Origin: Strongylocentrotus droebachiensis
Lineage: Eukaryota; Echinodermata; Echinoidea; Camarodonta; Strongylocentrotidae
DNA length: 64,000 nucleotides
Direction of reading: 5' to 3'
NCBI GenBank assembly: GCA_035222895.1
Contig: JAVYIG010000117.1
Span: 124,001-188,000, forward strand
The notes under the pieces were generated by a model. The model saw only the letters and a program-made list of their open reading frames with translations, did no database searches and was not told the DNA's origin. This document shows, piece after piece, positions 1-10,700 of this stretch; positions within the stretch are counted from its first letter, which is position 1, and the number at the start of each line of letters is the position of its first letter. A program made the position numbers and the translations under genes.

Positions 1-660
1 AGAAGTTCATCAAATATGTCATACAGCCATTAACCCATAAACATACGAAACATACTACTGTTTGGAAATCGTATCTCTTTGGCAACCTTTTACAACCGCG
101 TAGCATTATTTGGTTTCAAAACATGATACACAATCATTACAATGGATTCTCTCTTTTTAGGTGTAACACAATCAGTCTAATTTATTTTCCACAGCAACCA
201 ACAGCAAAGAAATGAACGTTTTGCAACAAAATATTTAAAAGTAATGTAGTTTTGACCAATGCTGAGCACATCAAGGTCTATATCATCCCTAAGAATATAA
301 TATACCTTATATTATGTTTATTATGATTAACTAAATATATACAGTTACATAATTTACCTTCTACATGATACATACATACTTTCATATATGTATTTATATA
401 TTTATACATAAATATTATATATAGAGAAAGATATATTTTACTAAAAGCGTCATTAGAGGGACATTTGGAGTGAAAAATGAGTCGTTAAGTAGACATTGTC
501 GTTAGGAGGACAATTTGGTGTCCTCTAATACCGTTTTGTACGTTATATTTCTCATAGAAGGCCCAATTTGTTTTTTATATATCTCTCTATATATATGTAA
601 TTTCACTAAAGGCGTCATTGGAGGGACATTTGGAGTGGGAAAATGAGTCATTAAGTAGAC

Positions 661-709
661 GTTAGGGTCAGGGTTAGGGTTAGGTTTAGGGTTATGATTA
701 GGGTTAGGA
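661..709 (+). repeat. Interstitial telomere-like repeat (TTAGGG)n
   Basis: About seven degenerate units of GTTAGGG/GTTTAGGG lie in a row, immediately after a duplicated 60-bp segment. TTAGGG is the usual metazoan telomere unit. The tract is short, degenerate and flanked by ordinary sequence, so it is an interstitial relic and not a chromosome end. Confidence 0.8.
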
Positions 710-1256
710 TTTGTATGATGTCCACTTAGTGTACCATGTAGGGTTATATATATATATATATGAATAAATTTGACTGAATCCCACTTAACACAATAGATAA
801 ACTGACGAAGGTATATTTATGTTCACACAGTAAACTACATCAGAAGATTAGATCTTCTTCATTGTTAGTAACACCTATGAACAATACATTTGAAGAATAT
901 AAGTTATCAATATACTGAAATATTATGTACAAGTAGTGTAATTGATTAATAAACAATTGACAGTGATTTTAATACAAGTGTCTCTTATCAGTTTACCTGC
1001 ATTCTCAAAATGTTACGAGACTGTATTGAGATTCCGTAAATAATGACATTGGACTACAATAACTTTCACTTTTTTATGGCCAATATATACAAATCTTAGT
1101 TATGAGCATGGAAAGTTTGATAGCAAATGAGAGCTTGATAGGTGGTATTCGAGCAAGTGTGATAATAAACTATCACTTCAAGGAGTCTATACCATTTTTC
1201 AGGGGAGTTTTTTGGGGTGGTATTATCTCTTGTTTAAAGATACTATGTCCCTGTTG

Positions 1257-1760
1257 CAGCCAACATCAAATTATGTATAATTAAGAATATGTCATGTATG
1301 TCCTATCTGTGAAATGTAATTGTTAGCGGTGTCCTAATATTCAAATTATGCAAGGAAACCCGTTTACTTGCTAGACTTCACTTCCAGACACTATTGAGGG
1401 ACTGACTGGCTTTTTTTCTTCGTTGGTAATAACATACATAAAATTAGATGTAAACCGTACATAATCTTTTGTCTACATCAATAACCCACTTCTTGTAATG
1501 GCTAAAAATAAACTGATTGAATCTTTGCGCAGCATAAAACGTACAACCATTCGGTACAATGGTCTGACAAATCAGACTATTACTTACTGGCTATAAAGCT
1601 CTTAAGTCGATTCAACAACTAATAGTCGTTATTTTCCCACTTTAATAAAGACATTTTCAAGTCCCATTTTTTTAGGGAAGTTCTAAATTAGGATTATCTT
1701 TCAAATGCCATTGGAATTTAAACTTTTCATTTTTGGGCCTGCAAATGGGACATAGTACCT
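1257..1760 (+). repeat. Dispersed ~500-bp repeat, copy 1
   Basis: This segment recurs in the same orientation at about 8555-9000 and 53064-53660. Shared landmarks in order are TATGTCCTATCTGTGAAAT, AAGGAAACCCGTTTACT, GACTTCACT...AGACACTA, GGTAATAACATACA, CCCACTTCTTGTAATGGC, CTGATTGAATCTTTGCGCAG and a final GCCTGCAAATGGGACATAG. No terminal inverted repeats or coding motifs were seen, so the class is unknown. Confidence 0.75.
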
Positions 1761-2887
1761 TTAAAGTAGGATTCACACACGTTTCTATTATCAGCCTGCA
1801 ACATGCAGGGACACGCCACCTTTAAGCCTCTTTCGGATATGACGTTGGAAAACCGCGGTGGTTGACGCAAAGATGAAGTGTAATTCTTTCACATGTCTGT
1901 ATCTTACAACACAGAGGTCTGTAAATACGTGCAGGGCCTTTGATGCCATTCATTGAAGAAAAAACCAGCCCCGCCCCCCCCCCCAAAAAAAAAAAAAAAA
2001 ATTAAAAAAATGCAGCGTTTACCACGTACATCATATCTGACATGACAATGTTCACAACGTTGAATCAATTCAACAGGAGACAGCTAGGCTCTCTTGGGTC
2101 CAATATTGACATGCATGTTCTTTTTTTTTCCTGCATTTTTCCAAATATAATATAACTGAATAACAAAGAACATAAACGTAAGGTATAATAAAACATATAC
2201 AAACAATAATTTCTTTATGTCAAAATGTTTTTTTTACATAATATATGTACATATAATAACGAAACTTAATATTTCCATAACATATTATCATACATTTAAA
2301 GTATTATCCGAACTATTCTGTTGGAAAGGTGCAGGAGACCGCAATCATAAGCAAAGCTTGACAAGGATGGCGACCTCAAAAAAAAAAAAAAAATCTAAAG
2401 GTAAAACTTAAAATGAAACAGTGTTTAAACAATCTATGTGTATGAGTTGGTGACTGTGTTGTGCAAGTGTATATATATAGTGTGTGTGTATGTGTGTGTG
2501 TACAATTGACTTATAACTTATGTTTATGTACTTTCAATTTACTTTCAATTTTTGCTCAGTTATATACTGCATATGAGTTGTTGTTTAATTATGTTTTTGT
2601 TTATGTATAAGCAATCAATATTGAAAACGTTTTTATTTTATTCAATTGTATACTTGTGTTACACTATTGGAGGAATAAAAAAAATTAAAAAAATTAAAAA
2701 TAAAAAAAAAGTGTGCATGTGCACGCGTTTTTGTATGTGTTTGTAACGAAGAGTGGAAGTGCACGTAGCTCTGTGTGGTATAGGAGTGGAAACAAATATA
2801 GCCTTTACAACAAGAAAAACAAAAATACGAAATAGAAAACAAAATTTGCAAAACTGAATTGCAATGTGACCAAAATTTGACGATTGC

Positions 2888-3632
2888 CTACTGCATGTTG
2901 AAATCAGTTATGTAGATACTTCGATATAAGAGTTTTTTGAGAGATGCTTTAAAAGAAAAGAGAGATGAACAATGCCTTATTGAATTTGGTAAGGAGTTCC
3001 AAACATCTGGTCCATGATGTCTTACTGATTTTTGGGCTAAAAGTATTTTAGGATTTTCTAAGTGATAATTTGTTGAACAACGTGTGGGGTATGTGTGAAT
3101 GTTTAAGTTTAAACTGTAAATATTGTGAAACAGGGAAGGTAGTTGATTAAGAGAATATTTATGCATACAAATGCATGTCTAAAAAATGTGAATATTTTGT
3201 ATTTTTAATGTTTTTAAACGCTGAAATAAATGTTCCGTGTGTACTATAATATTGTGAGTTAGTGATCATGAGAATCGCTCTCTTTTGAAGCAAAAATAAA
3301 GCAATAATTCTTGTTAAACTACAATTACCCCATACAATATTACAATATGTCACATGTGATAAAATTAGAGAATTGTATAGTATAATCGTAGATCTTTCAG
3401 AAAGATTTGTTTTAAACTTATACAGTATTCCAATATTCCTTGATATTGATGTATGTATATTACGTATATGCTCATTAAAATTTAGATGAGAGTCAATAGT
3501 GCCTCCTACAAATTTTACAGATTGTTTTTCAATGAGAGGCAAGCCATCAATCTCAATACTATAATTTCTTATATCATGTACGTTGGTCTTTTTAAAATAA
3601 ATGAAATTTGTTTTACTCAGATTTAATGACAA
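2888..3632 (-). pseudogene. LINE RT C-terminal fragments
   Basis: Two overlapping minus-strand frames (3632-3159, then 3166-2888) cover the post-catalytic region. The first contains KFVGGTIDSHLNFNEHI and a Leu-rich stretch ending in LLQKRAIL. The second contains YPTRCSTNYHL and HHGPDVWNSLPNSIR, typical of the tail of CR1/Jockey-like ORF2 proteins. A frameshift near 3160 separates them. Confidence 0.85.
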
Positions 3633-3644
3633 CTTTATTAGATT

Positions 3645-3830
3645 TCAACCACCTAGAAATTTCATTAATTCACAGTTTAACCGCGTTTTAAGCGTATCAA
3701 AGCTTTTATGGAAATAAGAAATACTCATATCATCAGCAAAGATTATGAAATTTAAAAGTGAAGAGGTTTCAATGATATCATTTATATAAATAATAAATAG
3801 CAATGGACCCAATATAGATCCTTGCGGCAC
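3645..3830 (-). pseudogene. LINE reverse transcriptase palm fragment (FADD)
   Basis: The fragment carries PQGSILGPLLFIIYINDI, the classic RT motif preceding the catalytic box, then FADDMSISY, which holds the two catalytic aspartates. It belongs to the same element as the endonuclease upstream. The frame is lost on either side, which marks it as a relic. Confidence 0.9.
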
Positions 3831-4548
3831 TCCACATTTAATTGTTAATTTTGTTGATTCATGATACGTATTGTTGTCTGTCTTGTAAATAATTAGTAAA
3901 CCATGAAAGAGCTTGACCTCTTACGCCATAGTATTGTAATTTATGAATTAATATTTTAAGGATCAATCATATCAAAAGCTTTTGACAAGTCCATAAATAC
4001 TCCAACAATATGTTCACTGTTCGCAAAAGCCTCATTTATTTAATTATACGTATGCAAAATTGGTAGAATGACCAATTCTAAATCCGAACTGGTAAGGAAT
4101 CAATGAATTATTTTTTTGTAAGAAAGTCTTTTATATTTTATTTTTTCGAGAATTTTAGAGATACTTGGTAATAATGAAATTGGCCTATAATTACTTATTA
4201 CTGAGGAATCGTCCTTTTTATAAATAGGAATCACTTTAGCGATTTTAAGCAAATGTGGGCATACACCCGTTGAAATTGATAAATTAAATATATATGTCAG
4301 GGGGGTTACGATATTAAAGATTATTTGTTTCAATAAGTGAACACTTATACTAGCATGGCCACTAGATTTTGTAGAATTAAGGTGTTGAACTACATTAATA
4401 ATTTAATAATCAATGGTTGGAGTAAGAAATAAGGAATTTTTCACGTGGGAAATTCAAGGACTTATTGTAGTCCATGTCACCTGAATCATTATTAGCTGCT
4501 AAATTAGGGCCTACATCTATATAATACTCATTAAAAGCTTTTTAAATT

Positions 4549-5679
4549 TTAATTTGATCTGTTTATTTTTTGTTCATTAATTAAGAAACATTTATTACTT
4601 TCTGTAGTTTTCTTGCCTAAGAGTTTTTTTACAGTTTTCCATAATAAATTATTGTTACTTTTATTACTTTCTATGTTGTTAGAATAATGTAACTCCTTGG
4701 ACAATCGTATAAGAGATGCAAGATGGTTCCTATACGTTTTATACTTCTTAAGCTTGTCGTAACATTGACTTGTAAGGGCTTCCTTATACAACTTAATACG
4801 GGCGACTATGGAACGCAAAATACAATAGTAATCCATGGTTGTTTGGCCTTTTGTACCTTTTTTTATTTTGACAAGGGGTATATTCTTATGATAATAATAT
4901 AATACAATTTCTAGAAATTTTTCATATGCTACATTAACGTCAGATACACATAATAACTCGACCCATTCTTCTTTGGCTAAATCAAAGTTTAATGATTCAA
5001 TACTATGTTTTGTTTGTTTTTTATGCATTGCACAATTATGTTTAGTCATTTTTTCAACAAAGTGAACTTTAGAAATAATAAATATCGGTAAATGGTCAGA
5101 GATATCGTAATACAACAGGCCATTTGTAAAATTGTTATAAGCTACATTCGAAAAAATATTGTCAATGAGAGATTGAGAAATACATGAAATTCTTGTTAGT
5201 TTATCAAATTGTGAGTAAAATGCGTAAGATTGCAGTGTACTACTAAATTTCACAATGTGGTTATCATCGGAATTTAAAAAATTAATGTTAAAATCGCCCA
5301 TTATATAAACTTCTTTTTTTTCTCGGGAAATAGTATCAAGACATTTATCAAAATTGTCCAAGAAAATATCTACATTTTGATTAGGGGGTCTATACATTAT
5401 GCCAACTATTATTTTTGGGGTTTTATCATGTAATATTTCAATATATAAATCTTCAGCACCTTCAGTGTGTAAGTCAGACCTAACTTTAATTTTCAAATGA
5501 TTATGTATGTATAGCGCAACTCCGCCCCCTCTACCATGGTCACGATCAGAACGAAACATGTGATAGTTTGGTATATTAAATAGAGGTGGGGAATTTGTAT
5601 AGAGCCAAGTTTCACATAAACCTATTATGGAAAACTGGAAGTTATTTAATTGTAAAAAGAAGTTCTTGTACAGACTCAA
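4549..5679 (-). pseudogene. LINE APE-type endonuclease and linker domain
   Basis: This 376-codon open frame is the best preserved part of the 2.9-5.8 kb LINE. Endonuclease/exonuclease/phosphatase motifs occur in order: GLCETWL near residue 20 (catalytic Glu), GRGGGVALYI, GIMYRPPNQN, MGDFNIN (Asp/Asn), SLIDNIFSN and SDHLPIFI (Asp-His). In LINEs this domain nicks the target DNA to prime reverse transcription. The frame is open across the whole domain but begins after a frameshift relative to the upstream FHVNTRSLN motif, and the downstream RT is broken. It is therefore a fossil and not a host gene. The frame ends in the Lys-rich linker that precedes the RT. Confidence 0.88.
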
Positions 5680-5799
5680 GATTCTTATTCAAACTTCTAG
5701 TATTAACGTGAAATAGGCTGAAGTCAGGATTAGATTGAAGATTCATGGAGTTTGAGTCATCGTACATTTGATCGTTATTATTAGATGAATTAAAACTAG

Positions 5800-6135
5800 A
5801 ATTAAATTATTCTACTGTTAATACTTACTTTCAACATTTTTCAAACCTTGGTCAAAATATGCGTAAGGAAAAATCATTCAGAATTCTGGAATATCTAAAA
5901 TATACAAGAAAAGCCACAGAGAGCACGCTGTGTGAGTTTGTGTCCATGTGTGAAAGTGTAAGTCTGTGCATGTAATTTTGTGAACGTGTTTACGTTTTTG
6001 TGTACATGGTTGTGCTAGTGCTGAAAATAAAAGTGTTGTAAGAAAACATAATTAAAGGTTAAAATGGCAACATAATCATAATCACTTGCAGGTCTCAAAA
6101 GCAAAAGGTTTGTAGCCCACGGGACATTAATACAG
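5800..6135. other. Spacer between LINE and the 3' end of the YWTD gene
   Basis: This holds the presumed 3' UTR (read leftwards) of the minus-strand gene whose stop codon is at 6136-6138. No clear AATAAA was found on the minus strand close to the stop, so the polyadenylation site is not located. TG-rich sequence lies at 5930-6010. Confidence 0.5.
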
Positions 6136-6449
6136 CTATTCAGATTCATAATTCGAGTATATCGAGTTATCTCTTTCTACATCAATGATGACCAATTGAA
6201 AGGGTGACTTAATCTCACTGGTTTCTTTGATGTCGAATACTGCGTTGTTTTTACCGTAATTGGTCATTACAGCGATGCCTCTTTGACTACCATCCTTTGT
6301 CCAGTATAGGGAGCCATTGAAGTAGCTCACATCTCGCAGTTTTTCTACGCCAGTGATTACAGGGATAGTCACCTCCACATCTATGTCTATGTCCTTGTAA
6401 AAACATTTTTCCGCATCAGAGTCACAGAAAAATAGGCGTCTTGGATCTC
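6136..6449 (-). CDS. Terminal exon: YWTD propeller strands 5-6 and stop
   Basis: The acceptor is TTTTTGCAG/GA. The exon contains DPRRLFFCDSDAEKCFYKD, then LRDVSYFNGSLYWTKDGS and a final PFQLVIIDVE strand. The protein ends soon after (NYESE, stop at 6138-6136). There is no transmembrane segment or cytoplasmic tail, unlike LDL-receptor relatives, so a secreted product is likely. Confidence 0.87.
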
Positions 6450-7730
6450 CTGCAAAAACAAAGAAAATTAGCAAATCTTACAAGGAAACAAGACCAAATA
6501 TTCTTCTTAAGAATTCAATATTTAGTTTTGTTTAAAAATGACTTAACACACAAAAGTAAAAATGGATTAAACATCAAAGTCTGAGAAGACAAGACAAGAT
6601 CACGTACAACTTGAAGATAGTGAATGTGTGTGGTTTACTTGCGTATTTTTCAATGATCATTTCAGTTAATTTTGAATACATGTTTTAAACAATTTATTGT
6701 TTCCTCCTTTTCGCTAGCACATGCCATATAAATATGCTGCTAAATCAACACTAAGAAGGACATGGAAACATGCATATTTCTAAATATTTAAATTGTTAAA
6801 TCTGGCAATGTCAACACTGTCTACTAGCGACCATTCAAAACGTTGAATTAATGCTCTTTAATGAAGGTAAAATGAGGGATCGTTACAATTAATGACTGTT
6901 ATCTGATTATATCATATCATATCATCAACGTCATGTTTCCATTATGGAATGAAGGAAATACGGTGATATTGTAATGCAACATATAGTTATCTTTTCATGA
7001 TAAATACAGGATTGTGCATTCCAAAGACCGTCAAGAAGAATCGTTCCATGTGTCCACGTACATGGCTGATGTCAATTTGGCCTTGTAACTACAAAATACG
7101 TACACGGCTAATGTCAATACAAGGGTAATATCAGTGGAGCACCAGGGTCATTACACAAGAACCCACAAAGATCATAACCATTTTTAGTGCTTGGCATTCA
7201 CATACTTATTGTATTGTACTGAATGTCTTTTGTTTATTCTTTTCCATGACATTTTCTATTAAACTACACTTTTTTAACCATTCCGATGCATTGTGTTCAG
7301 AATTATAAAAAATTGATGCCTATACCCCCATCAAAACAACTATTGGTTTCTCCTTTTATCATTTTCATTCTCTCATCGAATTCATCTCTTTGTCTAGGTT
7401 TTGAAATGCTTTGGTATTTGAGAATCAGCGGACACAAAATAAATAATAATGAATATATCAGTTTCTTATGAGCAGCTTTACCACCACGCTTACGGTATTA
7501 TTAATACCCCAGTTATTGAATTCTGTCACCATTCTGCAAATACAGTGCATATTCTCCACTCCATAAGGGCGTTAACATTAGTCGCCTACATGCTAATCCA
7601 ACCACAAAGACATTCGCATCATACCGGGTACCAGGCGAGTACGCAGGGGGGGGGGGAGGTTATGGGGTTAAACACTCCCCCCCTTCATTATTTTGTGTGT
7701 GTATTTTGGAGGAAACCCCCCCCCCCCCCC

Positions 7731-7769
<39 letters not shown>

Positions 7770-10700
7770 TAATATGTCCTATTACCCCCCCCCCCTTCGA
7801 CCCGATTTAAAAATGATAACCCCCCCCCCCCCCCCTCCCCCACTTGAAAAAATCCTACGTACGCTACTGCCGGGTATCCATTAACACCTGAGTGGAACCA
7901 TGAAGATAAACTGTCTTGCTGAATTACATGTCATTTTACTTCACCCTTCTAGATATGAAATACATACGGCTGAGATCAATGCTTAATCCGGTGATTTTGG
8001 ATAGATCGTCGTTTTGGTATACACTCGTCCTGCCCGAAGATTTATCGAGAGGTCTGCGTAGGATCTCGTTGCTCACTGACCAATACAAGTATCTGAAAAA
8101 AATCGAGTGTGTCCTGTCAGTTAATATCTGCATAAACATAATCAAAGATTATCATGTTTTTCAAAGCATAAGGAGGAGCGTCGCCAAAAAGGGCACATTT
8201 TGGGAAAAAGGGGCTTCTATAAATACCTCACGTAAAAGATTGATATCATTGCGTACGGATGTTAAAATCTCCACTCTAATTGATGAAAACATTATCGTCT
8301 TTATGACTTAATGTTTTTAAAAGGTCATACATGTCTACAGTGAGTATAAAATAGGCGAACCCGAATTTAGTAGCTTCTGATTCAAAAGTCATAACCAATA
8401 TGGCTTTAAAAATCTTTTTCATAATGAAGAATAACTTGTTTTTCTGTACAACGGTACCCTATTCATAATATTTCTGTCTTGTGAAAATCACTTTGTACCA
8501 ATTTTGGGCTGATGGAACAAATGTACGTCCCTTTTGAAGACAACATTAAAATAGGTAGAACTTTGTAGGAATTATCAATATTTAATGTATGTCCTATATA
8601 TCTGTGAAATTTAAACGTCAGCAGTGTCCTAATATTCAAATTATGCAAGGAAACCCGTTTATTTGCTAGACTTCACTGTCGGACACTAGACTATTGAGTG
8701 ACTGACTGGCTTTTTTCTTCTTTGGTAATAACATACATAAAATGAGCTGTAAAGGGAACATGAGCATTTGTCTAAATCAATACCCACTTCTTGTAATGGC
8801 CAAAGTTAAACTGATTGAATCTTTGTGCAGCACAAAACGTACGACCATTCGGTACAATGGTCTGAAAATCAGACTGTTACTTACTGACTTGGATTTTCAA
8901 GCCCCCTTTTTTTAATGGAAGTTCTAAATTAGTATCATCTTTCTAATGTCGTTGGAATTTAACCTTTTAATTTGTTTTCGCCTGCAAATGGGACATTTAG
9001 GTATATGTCAATTTGTTTGATTTTCACGTCCTGGACGTAAAAAACGAAAAATTTGTTGCATAGGTATACGTCAATTTTTTGCGTTTGCGTGTCCCTTAGG
9101 AGCCACCATACTTCAGCCAAAACTTGGCACAAAAGAAGTTTGAAAATACCTTTTGAAAAGGCTATTTCTCAGTCATCCGTTGCAGCACATTTATGAATAT
9201 GGTATTATTAGACAGAGTACTAGTAATTCTTTAGAATGTAATGTGATTCACCTACGTTTTTTAGTATTTTATTAGAAGCTATCACAGCTGGTTACACTCT
9301 TTTTGATGCGCAATGTATATTGCTATCTTTCTGGAGGCAAGTGGCTGTATTATTTGAGAGCGAGCGAAACAAAAAAAATACAGAGACTTTAACAGCCTAC
9401 AGCCCCGATGTCTTCCTCAAAAAGTTATGCAATACGTCAAGTGGTTCTATAGGCATGTGCATATCGATTTCAGTGTATACCCTCTTCCATTTTCGCGATG
9501 TTCCTGCTACGATTATTGTAATTATTCATTAACTTTAGGCCTAATACATGCAATATACTGAAAATGTATATGACCCCCCCCCCCCCCCCGACATCTAACA
9601 TGTTTTTTTATAAGCACAATATGCTTACTTCTGCCCCCTCATCCGATATGATGAATTCCCCTCTATTTTGCCTTGGTTTTGGAAAAGTAGTGGGGCATCT
9701 CGTTCTTCCTGTGTTCTATCGCTATTGGCGGGCGATTAAACAATTCATTTGGCATGGAGATTGTTCGTTGGTCTTGAAATGCACCTCTATATCCGTATTT
9801 CATCAAAAGAAATGTTCTAAACACTGAGCAGTTGTGCGTCCCAAATGTCTTGGAGATTTAGATGTCATGACTGGAATTAGCGGTAAGGTCAAAATCATAT
9901 TTTAACGTGATAGACAATGAACATAAAATGAATACTAACCTATACTTATACATTCCTGATTTAACATTTTCTTCAACCAAATGGCGCATGTTATGTTTAT
10001 GTTCGCTCTATTGAACAATAAATAATACTTCCATATGATGGGAGAGCGGTAGGAAATGATCTTACATAAACATGACAAAATAAGATCCCAGATTGGATTA
10101 GAAAATTCATTGTTTTGTTTTATTTCGTTTTCTGAACTTACTTGTACCAAAATAATGTGTTTAGCTGTAAGAGGTTATAGGCTCGACTAGCACATATGCA
10201 ATTAAATGGCCCCTTTTACCAACCAATAGTGTCCCTGATGTTGTTGTACTTGTCAATATCAGTGTATAAAATGTACTGTATTGCTGTTGGTAAATAATTC
10301 AATCAAATCAAATCAAGTGACATTAAATACCTCAATTTTTGTTCCACTATGAAAAAAGGGACATGGTATATCTTAAATACACCATGGTAGACTCACCCTT
10401 TCTCTTCATCCACTTCTACGGAATATAGCTCTTCAGAGAACTCGGCCGTAAAAGGCGTCTCATCCCTAGGAAACGGGCTTCCTTGTGCAATTGATACCCA
10501 TGTTATTTTCTTCGGACTTTTGTTCGCGATGTAGAGAGTGCGAGATGTCTCCGCAATAGCAATTCCTCGTAGTTCTAGGATTTAATTTTAAAAATACAAA
10601 TTGTGTCGGAACAATTAGGGAGGCGAGACCTCTTAACAAATAAAATAATGAAACGAATTAGCTATAAATATTAAAGGAGATCATATTTACTCCATAATAG

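Larger units (their letters stand above)
1..2880. other. Intergenic, AT-rich; no gene recognised
   Basis: No convincing coding sequence is seen. A segment of about 60 bp at 439-500 recurs at 605-665 (both read roughly GGGACATTTGGAGTG then AGTAGAC). A short telomere-like tract follows at 661-709, and a dispersed 500-bp repeat lies at 1257-1760. C and A homopolymers sit near 1973-2010, and A-rich low-complexity sequence at 2370-2400 and 2680-2710. Short open frames here have no recognisable motif. Confidence 0.7.
2880..5800 (-). mobile_element. Degenerate non-LTR retrotransposon (LINE, CR1/Jockey/L2-like)
   Basis: Read on the minus strand, the pieces occur in LINE order. Near 5720-5690 is an N-terminal FHVNTRSLN-like motif. 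An apurinic-type endonuclease and linker fill 5679-4549. Reverse transcriptase palm pieces lie at 4333-4100 (VIPIYKKDDSSVISNYRPIS) and 3830-3645 (PQGSILGPLLF followed by FADDMS). The C-terminal thumb/tail lies at 3632-2888 (HHGPDVWNSLPNSIR). The frame breaks several times and a stretch between 4100 and 3830 is damaged, so the copy is dead. The family call rests on domain order and motifs. The exact clade is not settled. Confidence 0.9.

Noticed and set aside
661..709. Chromosome end
   Set aside because: The tract is only about 50 bp, degenerate, and embedded in ordinary sequence on both sides.
4549..5679. Host AP endonuclease gene
   Set aside because: LINE-specific neighbours (FHVNTRSLN upstream, RT motifs downstream) and decay show it is a retrotransposon fragment.
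10397..10402. Extra G at a splice donor (AAAGGGTGAGT) causing a phase error with the terminal exon
   Set aside because: The apparent error disappears once the 7968-8092 exon is included.
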